A DNA stretch of 64,000 nucleotides from Pandoraea pulmonicola (GCF_000815105.2 NZ_CP010310.2:5456001-5520000); one strand, 5' to 3'. Counted from the first letter of the stretch, positions 20,936 through 31,171 are shown. The notes: generated from the sequence alone by a model not told the origin. A program made the numbers and translations.

Positions 20936-21050
20936 CGCGACGACGCAATGGCGTGATGCCGTAAGCATCGCGCGTTTAACGGCTCGTTGGCGTCGCACGC
21001 ATCCCCTGGCATGACGAGTCGGAAAACAACTCGCCACCGCCCGGGAAATG

Positions 21051-21135
21051 AAAAAGCCAACCCGGCTGAACCGCGCCCCAAGCGCAGAGATCACCTCGAC
21101 GCTTGAGGGCGGTCCGACATTCGGGTTGGCTTTTT
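21051..21135. terminator. Bidirectional long-hairpin terminator between hemB and dsbD
   Basis: Perfect 14-base arms (21051-21064 and 21122-21135) begin with AAAAA and end with TTTTT, so either strand yields a stem followed by T residues. The 57-base interior contains a second imperfect inverted repeat (CCGCGCCCCAAGCG against CGCTTGAGGGCGG). It separates convergent hemB and dsbD. Confidence 0.75.
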
Positions 21136-21208
21136 ACTTGCCGGTGGGGGCCCCTCCATACACCGGGTGTGAACTTCACCGGCACGGCTGTGCCGCGATC
21201 CCCGGCGT

Positions 21209-23188
21209 TCAGACGGAAGGTCCGAACGCCTTGTCGAGACTACGCAGGAATTGATCCGGCGACTGGGCACCGATCACGCGCGTCCCCGGAATCTCCTTTC
21301 CACCTTCGAAGAAAATGATGCCCGGCGGTCCGAACAGCCCGAAGCGCTTGAGCAGCGCCTGATCGTCGGCGTTGTTCGCCGTCACGTCGGCCTTCAACAA
21401 TACCAACTGATCGAGCCGCGCCTTCACCTTCGGGTCGGTGAAGACAAACCGCTCCATTTCCTTGCAACTGATGCACCAGTCCGCATAGAAGTCGAGCATC
21501 ACCGGACGGCTGGCACTGGCCACGATCTGATCGAGTTCGGCCACGCTGTGCACACGCTGGAACCTGGCGCCTTCGGCCGCGGCCACGCCGGTTGCCGAGG
21601 CGGTCGCCGTCAGGCCCGCCAAGGGAGCCAGTGGATCGCGCGCACCGGCGGCGGCACCGACAAGCGCCACGGCCCCGAGCAGTGCCACGGCGACACCGAG
21701 TCCCTTGAACAGACGCCGTACACCGCTCGTACCATCGGGCAGGCTGTCGAAGACGCGCATGAACGTCGCCGCCACGAGCAGCAGGACACCCCAGGCCAGC
21801 AGCAGTACCGGGGTCGGCAGCAACGGCCGCACGATCCACAACGCCACGCCCAGCAGCAGGAAGCCGAAGAAGCGCTTCACGCCTTCCATCCAGCCCCCCG
21901 CACGAGGCAGCAACGTGCCGCCGCCCGCGGCGAGAATCACCAGCGGCAACCCCATCCCCAGCGACAAGGCGAACAGCGTGGCGCCTCCGAAGACGGCGTC
22001 GCCCGTTTTAGCGATGAAGGCGAGGGCGGCGGCGAGCGGCGCAGTGACGCACGGGCTCACGATCAGCCCTGACAGCACGCCCATCATCGCCGCCCCAATC
22101 CATTGGCCGGACTTCTGCTTGCGCGCGGCATTATCGATGCGCTCCCGCAGCGCCACAGGCAATTGGATCTCGTACATGCCAAACATCGAGAGCGACAGGA
22201 TCACCATCAGCAACGCGAACGATGCCAGCACCCAAGGCGCCTGGAGAAACGCGATCAAGCCTTGGCCCAGCAGCCCGGCAGCCACACCGATCACAGTGTT
22301 CACCACGGCCATTCCGAGCACATAGGCGATTGCCAAACGCAGCGCCTTGCCTCGGCTCGCCGACTGCCCCGCCACGATCGACAGGAGAATCGGCACCATC
22401 GGCAGCACGCAAGGCGTAAACGCCAGGCCAACGCCCAGCGCGAAGAAAATTCCCAGCGCCACGGCAAAGCTGCCACCCGACAGGATGCGCTCGGCTTCGC
22501 TGTAATCCTCCCGAGCCGATAGCCAGCCGCCTCCCTTGCCAGCAGGCGCCGTCGCCGCTTCCGGGGGCGCAACCGCCGCGCCCTCCGCCTCCGCTGCCGG
22601 CGCCTTACCCCCCAGCAGCGCCTGCGCGACCGGCCCCGCTGTCGACGCTGCGCCAGACATGCCGGAACCGCCTGCGACGACCGCAGCCGAAATCTTGAGG
22701 GGCTTGTCCATCGGCGGGTAACACAGCCCCTTGTCCGCACACCCCTGCATCGTGACGTTCAACGTGAACGGGCCGTTGGCCTGACTCACCGGGATGCGAA
22801 CCTCAATGGGCTCGTGGTACACCTCCATGTCCTTGCCGAAGGTCTCGTCGTGTTTGACCTCGCCCTTCGGGAATTCGGGTGTGCCTAGCTCGGCAGCACC
22901 GTTGTCGGCAGCAAATGCAAATCGCTCGCGGTAGAGGTAGTAGCCCTTCGCCACATCGAAGTGCAGCACGACAGCACCGGGCTGCTCGGTCTTCGAGACC
23001 TTGAAGGCGACATCCGGATCGAGAAAATCGGCAGCGGCGTAAGCACGTCCGATCGTCAGCGCCAGCAGCATCGCGACAGCGCACAGGAGCGTCGCCCAGA
23101 AGCCGTAGGCGCGCGACGTCGGCGAACCGAACGAGCATCCTCCAGCCTCTGCCGAAACCGTCCGAGCCATCGTCTTCGCGTCAAACAT
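21209..23188 (-). CDS. dsbD: Thiol:disulfide interchange protein DsbD
   Basis: DsbD carries electrons from cytoplasmic thioredoxin across the inner membrane to periplasmic thiol proteins such as those of cytochrome c maturation. The 659-residue protein has all three modules: a signal peptide and alpha domain with GCADKGLCYPP, a membrane domain with TPCVLPMVP and VSPCVTAPLA, and a C-terminal thioredoxin domain with DWCISCK. All six redox cysteines are present. The start at 23188 overlaps the cutA stop by 8 bases, suggesting coupling. An Ala/Pro-rich linker separates the alpha and membrane domains. Confidence 0.95.
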   Translation of the reverse strand: MFDAKTMARTVSAEAGGCSFGSPTSRAYGFWATLLCAVAMLLALTIGRAYAAADFLDPDVAFKVSKTEQPGAVVLHFDVAKGYYLYRERFAFAADNGAAELGTPEFPKGEVKHDETFGKDMEVYHEPIEVRIPVSQANGPFTLNVTMQGCADKGLCYPPMDKPLKISAAVVAGGSGMSGAASTAGPVAQALLGGKAPAAEAEGAAVAPPEAATAPAGKGGGWLSAREDYSEAERILSGGSFAVALGIFFALGVGLAFTPCVLPMVPILLSIVAGQSASRGKALRLAIAYVLGMAVVNTVIGVAAGLLGQGLIAFLQAPWVLASFALLMVILSLSMFGMYEIQLPVALRERIDNAARKQKSGQWIGAAMMGVLSGLIVSPCVTAPLAAALAFIAKTGDAVFGGATLFALSLGMGLPLVILAAGGGTLLPRAGGWMEGVKRFFGFLLLGVALWIVRPLLPTPVLLLAWGVLLLVAATFMRVFDSLPDGTSGVRRLFKGLGVAVALLGAVALVGAAAGARDPLAPLAGLTATASATGVAAAEGARFQRVHSVAELDQIVASASRPVMLDFYADWCISCKEMERFVFTDPKVKARLDQLVLLKADVTANNADDQALLKRFGLFGPPGIIFFEGGKEIPGTRVIGAQSPDQFLRSLDKAFGPSV

Positions 23189-23513
23189 GCAATTCCCCCC
23201 GGGTTTCATCCTCGACCCAGCGCGCATAGGCGGGCAACGCCGCGCTGGCCGGCCATGCGACGATTTCGGGCACGTCATAAGGATGGTGGTCTTTGATGTA
23301 CTGTTCGAGCGCACTGTAACGCGCCGCGCTCGTCTTGATCATGAGCGGCACTTCCACGCTCGTCTCACGCTTGCCTTGCCACCGATAGCTGGAACGCACC
23401 GGCGCCATCTGCTGGACGCAGGCGGCAAGGCGCGCGGCCAGCATGCCGTCGATGGCGGCTTCGGCGCTCGCCTCGTCGGGAAACGTCGTCATGACGATGA
23501 GAAGGGCATCCAT
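23181..23513 (-). CDS. cutA: Divalent cation tolerance protein CutA
   Basis: This 110-residue protein matches the trimeric CutA1 family (MTTFPDEASAEAAIDGMLAARLAACVQ, then SSYRWQGK and VPLMIKTSAARYSALEQYIKDHHPYDVPEIVAWP). The family is linked to copper tolerance, although its biochemical role is unsettled. It is translationally coupled to dsbD, a pairing seen in many proteobacteria. Confidence 0.94.
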   Translation of the reverse strand: MDALLIVMTTFPDEASAEAAIDGMLAARLAACVQQMAPVRSSYRWQGKRETSVEVPLMIKTSAARYSALEQYIKDHHPYDVPEIVAWPASAALPAYARWVEDETRGELHV

Positions 23514-23637
23514 GTTGTGCGGTAGACCAGTCTGACTTGTGGATTGTTCACTCTACACCGACACCGCCGGACATGGGCAATAGCACCCCGATTTCAAGGC
23601 AAATGCCGACGTTGGCTTCGGACTATGGCCCAAAAAC

Positions 23638-23667
23638 GAAAAAGCCAGGTCGATGACCTGGCTCTTC
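23638..23667 (-). terminator. Terminator of the ribosomal protein block, after rplQ
   Basis: On the minus strand the stem AGCCAGGTC/GACCTGGCT with a 3-base loop is followed by TTTTTC. It lies 45 bases beyond the rplQ stop and ends the alpha operon. Confidence 0.85.
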
Positions 23668-23712
23668 TGACTTCCTGCGGCTGTCGATCCGAAGGATCGT
23701 TGCGCAAATCGC

Positions 23713-24105
23713 TTACTCGGCGACTTCCGGCGCTTCCGTGTCGACTTCCGGACGGTCCAGCAGTTCGACGAAAGCCATCGGTGCGTTATCGCCCACGCGG
23801 AAACCCATCTTCAGGATGCGCAGGTAGCCGCCCGGACGGTTGGCAAAACGCGGGCCGAGTTCGTTGAACAGCTTGGTGACCATTTCACGATCGCGCAGGC
23901 GGTTGAACGCCAGACGACGGTTGGCGACGGTGTCCTTCTTGCCCAGCGTGATGAGGGGCTCGACGACCTTGCGCAGTTCCTTGGCCTTCGGCAGCGTGGT
24001 CTTGATCGCTTCGTGCTGGATCAACGAGTTCGACATGTTACGCAGCATTGCCAGACGGTGGCTGCTGGTACGGTTCAGTTTACGCAGACCATGACGGTGA
24101 CGCAT
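23713..24105 (-). CDS. rplQ: Ribosomal protein L17
   Basis: L17 (130 residues) belongs to the 50S subunit near the exit tunnel. The N-terminus [20 protein letters not shown] and the [15 protein letters not shown] segment are typical. A short acidic tail ([12 protein letters not shown]) follows the conserved core. It is the last gene of the alpha operon, 155 bases after rpoA; that gap contains a GGCCGC/GCGGCC hairpin (24231-24248). Confidence 0.97.
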   Translation of the reverse strand: MRHRHGLRKLNRTSSHRLAMLRNMSNSLIQHEAIKTTLPKAKELRKVVEPLITLGKKDTVANRRLAFNRLRDREMVTKLFNELGPRFANRPGGYLRILKMGFRVGDNAPMAFVELLDRPEVDTEAPEVAE

Positions 24106-24260
24106 TTCGACTTTCCTTTAAACAGAGTTTTCGACCAAGCTCTTCTATCGGTGACAAACACCGCGGGCCGGTACCTTCGCTATCGGCCGTATCGGATCGC
24201 TCCGACGCGCCGCACTTACGTAGCAACACGGCCGCTCGAAGGCGGCCATGCCATTACACT

Positions 24261-25238
24261 TTACTTCTCGAGACCAGCCGGCGGCCAGTTTTCGAGCTTC
24301 ATGCCGAGCGTGAGACCACGCGAGGCAAGCACTTCCTTGATCTCGTTGAGCGACTTGCGACCCAGGTTCGGGGTCTTGAGCAATTCGTTCTCGGTACGCT
24401 GGATCAGGTCGCCGATGTAGTAGATGTTCTCGGCCTTCAGGCAGTTGGCCGAACGCACCGTCAACTCGAGGTCGTCCACCGGACGCAGCAGGATCGGATC
24501 GATCTGCGGCGCACGCGACGGCGCTTCGCTGGCGGCTTCCGTGCCTTCCAGCGCAGCGAACACCGACAGCTGGTCGACGAGGATGCGAGCCGATTGACGG
24601 ATCGCTTCTTCCGGCGACACCACACCGTTGGTCTCGATGTTCATCACCAGCTTGTCCAGGTCGGTACGCTGTTCCACGCGGGCCGATTCGACCGCATAGC
24701 TCACGCGCTTGACCGGCGAGAACGACGCATCCAGCACGATACGACCAATCACCTTGGCCGATTCGTCACCGTAACGGCGCACGTTACCCGGGACATAACC
24801 ACGACCCTTCTCGATCTTGATCTGGACGTCGAGCTTGCCGCCCTTGGCCAGATGCGCGATCACGTGATCGGGGTTGATCAATTCCACATCGTGCGGCACT
24901 TCGATGTCCGAAGCGCGCACCACACCTTCACCATCCTTGCGCAGCGTAACGGTGACTTCATCACGGTTATGCAGCTTGAACACCACACCCTTCAGGTTCA
25001 GCAGGAAGTTGACGACATCTTCCTGGACACCATCGATGGTGGAGTATTCATGCACAACGCCGGCGATCGTCACTTCCGTCGGCGCATAGCCGACCATCGA
25101 CGACAACAGCACGCGGCGAAGCGCGTTGCCCAAGGTGTGGCCGTAACCACGTTCGAACGGCTCCATCACGACTTTGGCGTGATGCTCACCGACCGGCTCA
25201 ACCGCAATGATCTTGGGCTTCAACAAACTGGTTTGCAT
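24261..25238 (-). CDS. rpoA: RNA polymerase alpha subunit
   Basis: RpoA nucleates polymerase assembly through its N-terminal domain ([20 protein letters not shown]) and contacts UP elements and activators through its C-terminal domain ([35 protein letters not shown] as the helix-hairpin-helix region, read in pieces). The 325-residue length from the MQTSLLKPK start is standard; an upstream in-frame Met at 25310 is rejected because the extension is unlike the family. Confidence 0.98.
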   Translation of the reverse strand: MQTSLLKPKIIAVEPVGEHHAKVVMEPFERGYGHTLGNALRRVLLSSMVGYAPTEVTIAGVVHEYSTIDGVQEDVVNFLLNLKGVVFKLHNRDEVTVTLRKDGEGVVRASDIEVPHDVELINPDHVIAHLAKGGKLDVQIKIEKGRGYVPGNVRRYGDESAKVIGRIVLDASFSPVKRVSYAVESARVEQRTDLDKLVMNIETNGVVSPEEAIRQSARILVDQLSVFAALEGTEAASEAPSRAPQIDPILLRPVDDLELTVRSANCLKAENIYYIGDLIQRTENELLKTPNLGRKSLNEIKEVLASRGLTLGMKLENWPPAGLEK

Positions 25239-25311
25239 AGGTTTCCTTTTCAATACCCTCGGCTCGTTACACCGATAAGGCTGATGGGTGACAACCTGCA
25301 CGGAACGCAAA

Positions 25312-25329
25312 ACGCGCCGTGAGGCGCGT
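25312..25329 (-). terminator. Terminator/attenuator-like hairpin between rpsD and rpoA
   Basis: ACGCGCC and GGCGCGT form a perfect 7-bp stem around a 4-base loop. On the minus strand it is followed by TTTTGCG. It could partially attenuate readthrough from rpsD into rpoA. Confidence 0.4.
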
Positions 25330-25340
25330 CAGCATACGGA

Positions 25341-25964
25341 TTAACGCGAATACAATTCGACGATCAGGCTTTCGTTGATGTCGCCCGCGATATCGCTACG
25401 TTCCGGCAGTGCCTTGAAAGTGCCTTCCATCTTCTTGGCGTCAACCGAAACCCAGATCGGGAAACCGACTTGCTCGGCCAGCGACAGTGCTTCTTGAATA
25501 CGCACTTGCTTCTTGGCCTTTTCACGCACGGTGATCACGTCACCGGCCTTGACCTTGATCGACGGGATGTTGGCAACAACACCGTTCAGCACGATCGCCT
25601 TGTGGCCGACCAGCTGGCGCGCTTCGGCGCGCGTCGAACCAAAGCCCATGCGGTACACGACGTTGTCCAGGCGCGATTCGAGCAATTGCAGCAGGTTTTC
25701 ACCCGTGTTGCCCTTGACGCGGTCGGCTTCCGCGAAATAACGACGGAACTGACGCTCGAGCACGCCGTAAATACGCTTGACCTTCTGCTTTTCGCGCAGC
25801 TGGTTGCCGTAGTCGGACGTACGAGCACCCGAGGTGCGGCCATGCTGACCCGGCTTGCTGTCCAGCTTGCACTTGTCGGCGAGCGAGCGGCGTGCGCTCT
25901 TCAGGAAGAGGTCGGTACCTTCACGACGGGAGAGTTTGGCCTTCGGGCCGATATAACGTGCCAC
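25341..25964 (-). CDS. rpsD: Ribosomal protein S4
   Basis: S4 (207 residues) is a primary 16S rRNA binding protein and, in other bacteria, a translational repressor. The N-terminal [21 protein letters not shown] and the S4 RNA-binding domain ([21 protein letters not shown]) are clear. There is no zinc-binding Cys cluster at the N-terminus. It lies 152 bases downstream of rpsK, in a gap with a possible promoter and two hairpins. Confidence 0.98.
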   Translation of the reverse strand: MARYIGPKAKLSRREGTDLFLKSARRSLADKCKLDSKPGQHGRTSGARTSDYGNQLREKQKVKRIYGVLERQFRRYFAEADRVKGNTGENLLQLLESRLDNVVYRMGFGSTRAEARQLVGHKAIVLNGVVANIPSIKVKAGDVITVREKAKKQVRIQEALSLAEQVGFPIWVSVDAKKMEGTFKALPERSDIAGDINESLIVELYSR

Positions 25965-26016
25965 GGTTGTTCCTTTATCTCAAAATCTGACGCAGCGGAC
26001 TTTGCCCGCTACGCAA

Positions 26017-26038
26017 GTCCGGTACCAATGTACCGGAC
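26017..26038 (-). promoter_or_regulatory. Hairpin in the rpsD leader
   Basis: GTCCGGTAC and GTACCGGAC form a perfect 9-bp stem with a 4-base loop, ending about 53 bases before the rpsD ATG. It has no T-run, so a regulatory or protein-binding structure is more likely than a terminator. Confidence 0.5.
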
Positions 26039-26058
26039 GGTGGTCTTAGAAATTGCTA

Positions 26059-26082
26059 CGCGCACGGCCAAGACCGTGCGCG
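26059..26082 (-). promoter_or_regulatory. Second hairpin in the rpsD leader
   Basis: CGCGCACGG and CCGTGCGCG form a perfect 9-bp stem around six bases. It begins just downstream of the TATAAT at 26091-26096, so it would lie at the very 5' end of a transcript from that site. Confidence 0.5.
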
Positions 26083-26090
26083 AACCCGCG

Positions 26091-26099
26091 ATTATAGCA
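26091..26099 (-). promoter_or_regulatory. Extended -10 promoter candidate upstream of rpsD
   Basis: On the minus strand TGCTATAAT is an extended -10 (TGnTATAAT). No good -35 is seen, which extended -10 promoters can tolerate. It would transcribe rpsD-rpoA-rplQ independently of rpsM-rpsK. Confidence 0.5.
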
Positions 26100-26116
26100 G
26101 GATTTTCTTACGCGTC

Positions 26117-26521
26117 TTAGATACGACGACGCTTCGGCGGACGGCAGCCATTGTGCGGGACCGGCGTCACGTCCGAGATGGCCGTGATCTTGATGCCCAG
26201 CGCATTGAGTGCACGAACCGCGGATTCGCGACCCGGGCCCGGGCCCTTGATGCGAACTTCCAGGTTCTTCACGCCGTATTCCAGCGCCACGCGGCCAGCC
26301 GACTCGGCAGCAACCTGGGCAGCGAACGGGGTCGACTTGCGCGAACCCTTGAAGCCCTGGCCACCCGAGGTCGCCCATGCCAGCGCATTGCCCTGACGAT
26401 CGGTGATCGTGATGATGGTGTTGTTGAACGAAGCGTGGACGTGCACGACACCTTCGGCAACGCTCTTCTTGACCTTCTTGCGAACGCGCTGCGAAGCGGC
26501 GTTGTTCTGTTGCTTAGCCAT
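26117..26521 (-). CDS. rpsK: Ribosomal protein S11
   Basis: S11 (134 residues) lies on the 30S platform. The basic N-terminus ([20 protein letters not shown]), the [15 protein letters not shown] strand pair and the C-terminal [16 protein letters not shown] are typical. It follows rpsM by 17 bases. Confidence 0.98.
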   Translation of the reverse strand: MAKQQNNAASQRVRKKVKKSVAEGVVHVHASFNNTIITITDRQGNALAWATSGGQGFKGSRKSTPFAAQVAAESAGRVALEYGVKNLEVRIKGPGPGRESAVRALNALGIKITAISDVTPVPHNGCRPPKRRRI

Positions 26522-26538
26522 GAGTTCCTATCCTCTGG

Positions 26539-26904
26539 TTACTTCTTCAGCGAGACGCCGGCCTTACGCGGGCCCTTGCGGGTACGCGCGTTGGTGCGGG
26601 TGCGCTGACCGCGGAGCGGCAGGCCCTTGCGGTGACGCATGCCACGGTAGCAGCCCAGATCCATCAGGCGCTTGATGTTCATGGTCACTTCACGGCGCAG
26701 ATCACCTTCAACCGTCAGTTGACCGACTTGATCACGCAGCTTTTCGAGATCGGCGTCGTCGAGGTCCTTGACCTTCTTCGAGAACGGCACATTGGCGGCT
26801 TCGCAAATTTGGCGAGCGCGCGTGCGACCGATACCGTAAATGGCGGTCAGGCCAATTGCGGTGTGCTGGTGGTTCGGGATGTTAACCCCTGCGATACGAG
26901 CCAT
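26539..26904 (-). CDS. rpsM: Ribosomal protein S13
   Basis: S13 (121 residues) contacts the 50S subunit and P-site tRNA in the 30S head. [14 protein letters not shown], the [15 protein letters not shown] helix-hairpin region, the [20 protein letters not shown] segment and a basic tail are all present. It heads the alpha operon group, 35 bases after rpmJ. Confidence 0.98.
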   Translation of the reverse strand: MARIAGVNIPNHQHTAIGLTAIYGIGRTRARQICEAANVPFSKKVKDLDDADLEKLRDQVGQLTVEGDLRREVTMNIKRLMDLGCYRGMRHRKGLPLRGQRTRTNARTRKGPRKAGVSLKK

Positions 26905-26939
26905 TCGTAATTCCCCAACTAAATAGCGTTAAAGGCCGA

Positions 26940-27056
26940 TTAGCCCTGACGTTGCTTGTGGCGCGGATCCGAGCTGCAGATCACGCGCAGCACGCCTTTG
27001 CGCTTCACAAACTTGCAATTGCGGCAGATGCACTTAACAGATGCCAAAACTTTCAT
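26940..27056 (-). CDS. rpmJ: Ribosomal protein L36
   Basis: This 38-residue protein starts [20 protein letters not shown] and ends DPRHKQRQG. The Cys residues of CRNC, a later Cys and a His make the zinc-ribbon (C+) form of L36. It lies between infA and rpsM, its usual place at the end of the spc operon. Confidence 0.96.
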   Translation of the reverse strand: MKVLASVKCICRNCKFVKRKGVLRVICSSDPRHKQRQG

Positions 27057-27075
27057 GACAATTCCCTCTCTCTAA

Positions 27076-27294
27076 TCACTTCGCCCGGAAGACGATCCGC
27101 GCACGCGACAGATCGTAGGGCGTCAACTCTACCGTCACCTTATCCCCGGGCAGGATGCGGATGTAATGCATCCGCATCTTGCCGGAAATATGTCCGAGTA
27201 CTACATGGCCATTTTCCAGCTTTACCCGGAAGGTGGCATTGGGGAGGTTTTCAAGCACCTCACCCTGCATTTGAATAACGTCGTCTTTCGACAT
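27076..27294 (-). CDS. infA: Translation initiation factor IF-1
   Basis: IF-1 (72 residues) is an OB-fold protein that occupies the ribosomal A site during initiation. [20 protein letters not shown] and [20 protein letters not shown] are diagnostic. Its position between secY and rpmJ is common in beta-proteobacteria. Confidence 0.98.
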   Translation of the reverse strand: MSKDDVIQMQGEVLENLPNATFRVKLENGHVVLGHISGKMRMHYIRILPGDKVTVELTPYDLSRARIVFRAK

Positions 27295-27303
27295 GATCCC
27301 GGA

Positions 27304-28641
27304 TCAGCGAAGCGTCATGTTATTGCCGCCCTTGAAATTCGCCTTGCGGAGCAGCGACTCATACTGTTGCGACATCACATACGACTGCACTTGCGCCATG
27401 AAGTCCATCGTCACCACCACGATAATCAGCAGTGAGGTCCCACCGAAGTAGAACGGGACATTCCAGCGCAACACCAGAAACTCGGGCAGCAAACACACCA
27501 GGGTGACGTAGGCTGCACCGGCAAGCGTCAGACGCGTCAGGATCTTGTCGATGTATCGCGCCGTCTGGTCGCCCGGACGAATCCCCGGAACAAACGCACC
27601 GCTCTTCTTCAGGTTCTCCGCGGTCTCCTTGCTGTTGAACACCAGCGCGGTGTAGAAGAAGCAGAAGAACACGATCGCCAAAGCGTAGAGCATCACGTAG
27701 ATCGGCTGCCCCGGCGACAGCTTCGCGGCGATGTCCTTGAGCCAGCGCGCATTGTCACCCGCACCGAACCAGTTCGCGATCGTTGCCGGGAACAGGATGA
27801 TCGACGACGCAAAGATCGGCGGAATCACGCCTGCCATGTTCAGCTTGAGCGGCAGGTGCGAAGCCTGACCACCGTACACCTTGTTGCCGACCTGGCGTTT
27901 GGCGTAGTTCACGAGGATCTTGCGCTGACCCCGTTCCACGAACACGACGAAGAACGTCACGAGCACCACGAGAACGCAGATCACGATCGCCGAGAACGGA
28001 CCGATCGAACCGGTGCTGACGAGCTCGAACAGGCCGCCCACTGCGTTCGGCAAACCGGCCGCGATACCACCAAAGATGATGATCGAGATACCGTTACCGA
28101 GGCCGCGTTCGGTGATCTGCTCACCAAGCCACATCAGGAACATCGTGCCGGTCACAAGCGTGATCACCGTCGTCAGGCGGAACAGCATGCCCGGATCGAC
28201 GACGAGCCCCGGCTCGCTCTCCAACGTCACCGCGATCGCCGCTGCCTGGAAGAGCGCGAGTACCACCGTGAAATACCGGGTGTACTGCGTGATCTTGCGC
28301 TGTCCGGCCTGGCCTTCCTTGCGCAACGCTTCCAACTGCGGCGAAACCATCGCCAGCAACTGCATGATGATCGACGCCGAGATGTACGGCATGATCCCCA
28401 GCGCGAAGATCGTGAAACGCGACAACGCACCGCCCGAGAACATGTTGAACATGCCCAGGATCCCGCCCGACTGGCGCTGGAACAACTGCGCCAGCTGATC
28501 GGGGTCGATGCCCGGCACCGGGATATGCGCACCAATACGGTAGACGATCAACGCCAGCAGCAGGAAAACCAGCCGCCGGCGCAGATCCGCATACTTCGGG
28601 CCCTGCGTACCAGGCTTAGCGAGATTAGGAGACTTGGCCAA
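27304..28641 (-). CDS. secY: Protein translocase subunit SecY
   Basis: SecY is the ten-helix pore of the Sec translocon. The 445-residue protein shows the N-terminal [11 protein letters not shown] region, the plug-containing [34 protein letters not shown] stretch (read in parts) and the SecA-binding cytoplasmic loop [16 protein letters not shown]. It lies between rplO and infA, its standard place in the spc operon. Confidence 0.98.
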   Translation of the reverse strand: MAKSPNLAKPGTQGPKYADLRRRLVFLLLALIVYRIGAHIPVPGIDPDQLAQLFQRQSGGILGMFNMFSGGALSRFTIFALGIMPYISASIIMQLLAMVSPQLEALRKEGQAGQRKITQYTRYFTVVLALFQAAAIAVTLESEPGLVVDPGMLFRLTTVITLVTGTMFLMWLGEQITERGLGNGISIIIFGGIAAGLPNAVGGLFELVSTGSIGPFSAIVICVLVVLVTFFVVFVERGQRKILVNYAKRQVGNKVYGGQASHLPLKLNMAGVIPPIFASSIILFPATIANWFGAGDNARWLKDIAAKLSPGQPIYVMLYALAIVFFCFFYTALVFNSKETAENLKKSGAFVPGIRPGDQTARYIDKILTRLTLAGAAYVTLVCLLPEFLVLRWNVPFYFGGTSLLIIVVVTMDFMAQVQSYVMSQQYESLLRKANFKGGNNMTLR

Positions 28642-28664
28642 TGATGGCTCCGGGGTGTCCTAAC

Positions 28665-29099
28665 TTACTCAGCGACCGAACCGCCAGCCGCTTGAATGGC
28701 GGTGAGCGCACCCTTGGTGACGCCCAGCCCCTTCACAACGACCTTGCGGGTGATCTCGCCCGAGGCGATGATCTTGGCCGACAGCGACAGCTCGCTCACC
28801 AGACCGGCCTGCTTCAGAACCAGCAGATCGATCTCGTCGACCGGCAGGCTGTTCAGGTCCGACAGGCGAACTTCGCCCACGAAACGACGCGTCAGCGACT
28901 TGAAGCCACGCTTCGGCAGACGACGTTGCAGCGGCATTTGACCGCCTTCGAAGCCCACCTTGTGGAAGCCACCCGAACGCGACTTCTGACCCTTGTGACC
29001 ACGGCCGGCGGTTTTACCCAGACCCGAACCGATGCCACGGCCGACGCGACGCTTGGCGTGCTTGGCGCCTTCTGCCGGCTTAATCGAATTCAATTCCAT
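28665..29099 (-). CDS. rplO: Ribosomal protein L15
   Basis: L15 (144 residues) has the Gly/Arg-rich extended N-terminus ([20 protein letters not shown]) that threads through 23S rRNA and the C-terminal globular domain ([19 protein letters not shown]). It lies 23 bases before secY and 11 after rpmD. Confidence 0.97.
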   Translation of the reverse strand: MELNSIKPAEGAKHAKRRVGRGIGSGLGKTAGRGHKGQKSRSGGFHKVGFEGGQMPLQRRLPKRGFKSLTRRFVGEVRLSDLNSLPVDEIDLLVLKQAGLVSELSLSAKIIASGEITRKVVVKGLGVTKGALTAIQAAGGSVAE

Positions 29100-29110
29100 T
29101 TTGCCCTCGC

Positions 29111-29293
29111 TCAGTCGACGATCTTCACAAGGTACGAAACCTTGTTGATCATGCCCCGCACAGCGGGCGTATCCTGCAACTCGCTGACCGAATTGAGGCG
29201 ACGCAGGCCCAGACCCTTGACGGTCGCGCGATGATCTTCACGCGTGCCGATCAGGCTCTTGACCAGCTTAACTTTCACAGTTTGCTGCGACAT
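29111..29293 (-). CDS. rpmD: Ribosomal protein L30
   Basis: L30 (60 residues) matches the family throughout ([20 protein letters not shown], then [21 protein letters not shown]). I choose Met at 29293 because MSQQTVKV gives the usual length; an upstream Met would add three residues. Confidence 0.96.
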   Translation of the reverse strand: MSQQTVKVKLVKSLIGTREDHRATVKGLGLRRLNSVSELQDTPAVRGMINKVSYLVKIVD

Positions 29294-29304
29294 ATTGATC
29301 ACCC

Positions 29305-29823
29305 TTAGCCGAGGATCTCTTCCACCGACTTGCCACGCTTGGCGGCGATGTCAGCAGGAGTCGATTGTTTCTTCAGGCCGTCGAGCGTGGCGCGGACCAG
29401 GTTGTACGGGTTCGTCGAGCCAAGGCTCTTCGTCACCACGTTGGTCACGCCCATCACCTCGAACACCGCGCGCATCGGGCCACCGGCGATCACGCCGGTA
29501 CCGTCCTTCGCCGGCGACATCAGGACGCGCGAGGCGCCATGCTGGCCGAGAACGTTGTGTTGCAGGGTGCCGTTCTTCAGGGGCACCTTGAACATGTTGC
29601 GGCGGGCTTGTTCCATTGCCTTTTGAACGGCAACCGGGACTTCCTTCGCCTTGCCCTTGCCCATGCCGATGCGGCCATCGCCGTCACCAACCACGGTCAA
29701 CGCGGCAAAACCGAGAATACGGCCACCCTTCACAACCTTCGTGACACGGTTGACCGCGATCATCTTCTCGCGAAGGCCGTCGTCGCGTTCGTCAGCCTGA
29801 ACTTTCGCTTGCATCTTTGCCAT
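29305..29823 (-). CDS. rpsE: Ribosomal protein S5
   Basis: S5 (172 residues) helps decoding accuracy. It contains [20 protein letters not shown], the [20 protein letters not shown] loop linked in other bacteria to spectinomycin response, and the [20 protein letters not shown] segment. No unusual change is seen in the loop. Confidence 0.97.
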   Translation of the reverse strand: MAKMQAKVQADERDDGLREKMIAVNRVTKVVKGGRILGFAALTVVGDGDGRIGMGKGKAKEVPVAVQKAMEQARRNMFKVPLKNGTLQHNVLGQHGASRVLMSPAKDGTGVIAGGPMRAVFEVMGVTNVVTKSLGSTNPYNLVRATLDGLKKQSTPADIAAKRGKSVEEILG

Positions 29824-29836
29824 GACGGATCCTTAC

Positions 29837-30202
29837 TTAGAACTTGAGGCCGGCTTCACGGGCAGCGTCGGCCAGAGCCTTGACGCGACCGTGATAGCGG
29901 AAGCCCGAGCGGTCGAAAGCCACGCTTTCGATGCCGGCAGCCTTCGCCTTCTCGGCGATACGACGACCGATCAACGCAGCAGCGGCAGCGTTGCCACCCT
30001 TGCCTTCCTTGTCGCCCAGTTCCTTGCGCACTTCGGCTTCCAGCGTCGAAGCGCTGGCCAGCACTTGCGTGCCGTCTTCCGAGAACACTTGCGCGTAAAT
30101 GTGCACGTTGGTGCGATGCACGGAAAGGCGATGCACCTTCTGAGCTGCCAGCTTGATACGAGTCTGGCGAGCGCGGCGCACACGAGATTGTTTCTTGTCC
30201 AT
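29837..30202 (-). CDS. rplR: Ribosomal protein L18
   Basis: L18 (121 residues) binds 5S rRNA. The N-terminus [17 protein letters not shown] and the C-terminal [20 protein letters not shown] are typical. The start MDKKQSR at 30202 is preferred over a Met three codons upstream. It overlaps no neighbour. Confidence 0.96.
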   Translation of the reverse strand: MDKKQSRVRRARQTRIKLAAQKVHRLSVHRTNVHIYAQVFSEDGTQVLASASTLEAEVRKELGDKEGKGGNAAAAALIGRRIAEKAKAAGIESVAFDRSGFRYHGRVKALADAAREAGLKF

Positions 30203-30213
30203 GTTTCGCACCC

Positions 30214-30747
30214 TTACTTCTTCTTGGTTTCCTTGAGGATCACCACCTCGTCCGCATAGCGGACGCCCTTGCCCTTGTAGGGCTCGGGCGGACGGTAACC
30301 GCGAACTTCCGCAGCCACTTGTCCGATGCGTTGCTTGTCAACGCCCTTGATGATGATCTCCGTCTGCGTCGGGGTCTCGGCCTTCACGCCTTCCGGCATG
30401 GCATGCACGACATCGTGCGAGAAACCCAGCTCGAGCTTCAGGTTGTTACCTTCAGCCTTGGCGCGGTAACCCACGCCAACGAGTTGCAGCTTCTTTTCGA
30501 AACCCTTGCTCACGCCGGTCACCATGTTGTTGACCAGCGCACGTTCGGTACCGTACAGCGCATTCGCTTCGCGGCTTTCGTCGGCCGGTGCGAAGGTGAT
30601 GGTGCCGTCTTCGATCTTGACGCTCACGAGGGGGTTGATACCGCGGGTCAGCGAACCCAGGGCGCCCTTGATCGTCAGCACATTGCCAGCCAGCGTTGCT
30701 TCAACGCCCTTCGGCAGTGCAATGGGACTCTTACCTACTCGAGACAT
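30214..30747 (-). CDS. rplF: Ribosomal protein L6
   Basis: L6 (177 residues) has two similar RNA-binding domains, with [19 protein letters not shown] at the start and the [16 protein letters not shown] loop near the C-terminus that supports the factor-binding site. Position between rpsH and rplR is standard. Confidence 0.98.
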   Translation of the reverse strand: MSRVGKSPIALPKGVEATLAGNVLTIKGALGSLTRGINPLVSVKIEDGTITFAPADESREANALYGTERALVNNMVTGVSKGFEKKLQLVGVGYRAKAEGNNLKLELGFSHDVVHAMPEGVKAETPTQTEIIIKGVDKQRIGQVAAEVRGYRPPEPYKGKGVRYADEVVILKETKKK

Positions 30748-30762
30748 TTCAACTCTCCTCGG

Positions 30763-31158
30763 TTAGGCCACGTAGCAGATGACTTCGCCGCCCACGCCGG
30801 TGGCGCGCGCCTTGCGATCCGTCATCACGCCCTTCGGGGTCGAGACGATTGCAACGCCCAGGCCATTCATGACCTGAGGAATGTCGTTGCGGCTCTTGTA
30901 CACACGCAGGCCCGGACGCGAGACGCGCTCGAGGCGCTCGATCACGGGACGGCCAGCGTAGTACTTCAGTGCGATGTTCAGCACCGGCTTGGTTTCTTCT
31001 GCTTCAACCGCGAAGTCTTCGATGTAGCCTTCGTCCTTCAGGACCTTGGCGATCGAGACCTTCAGCTTGGACGAGGGCATCTTCACCGATGCCTTCTCAA
31101 CCATCTGAGCGTTGCGGATGCGAGTCAGCATATCGGCGATAGGATCGCTCATGCTCAT
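30763..31158 (-). CDS. rpsH: Ribosomal protein S8
   Basis: S8 (131 residues) is a primary 16S binder and, in E. coli, the spc operon repressor. [15 protein letters not shown] and the C-terminal [20 protein letters not shown] are diagnostic. GGAG lies seven bases before the first of two Met codons, so the start at 31158 is used. Confidence 0.97.
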   Translation of the reverse strand: MSMSDPIADMLTRIRNAQMVEKASVKMPSSKLKVSIAKVLKDEGYIEDFAVEAEETKPVLNIALKYYAGRPVIERLERVSRPGLRVYKSRNDIPQVMNGLGVAIVSTPKGVMTDRKARATGVGGEVICYVA

Positions 31159-31171
31159 GGTGCTTCTCCTA

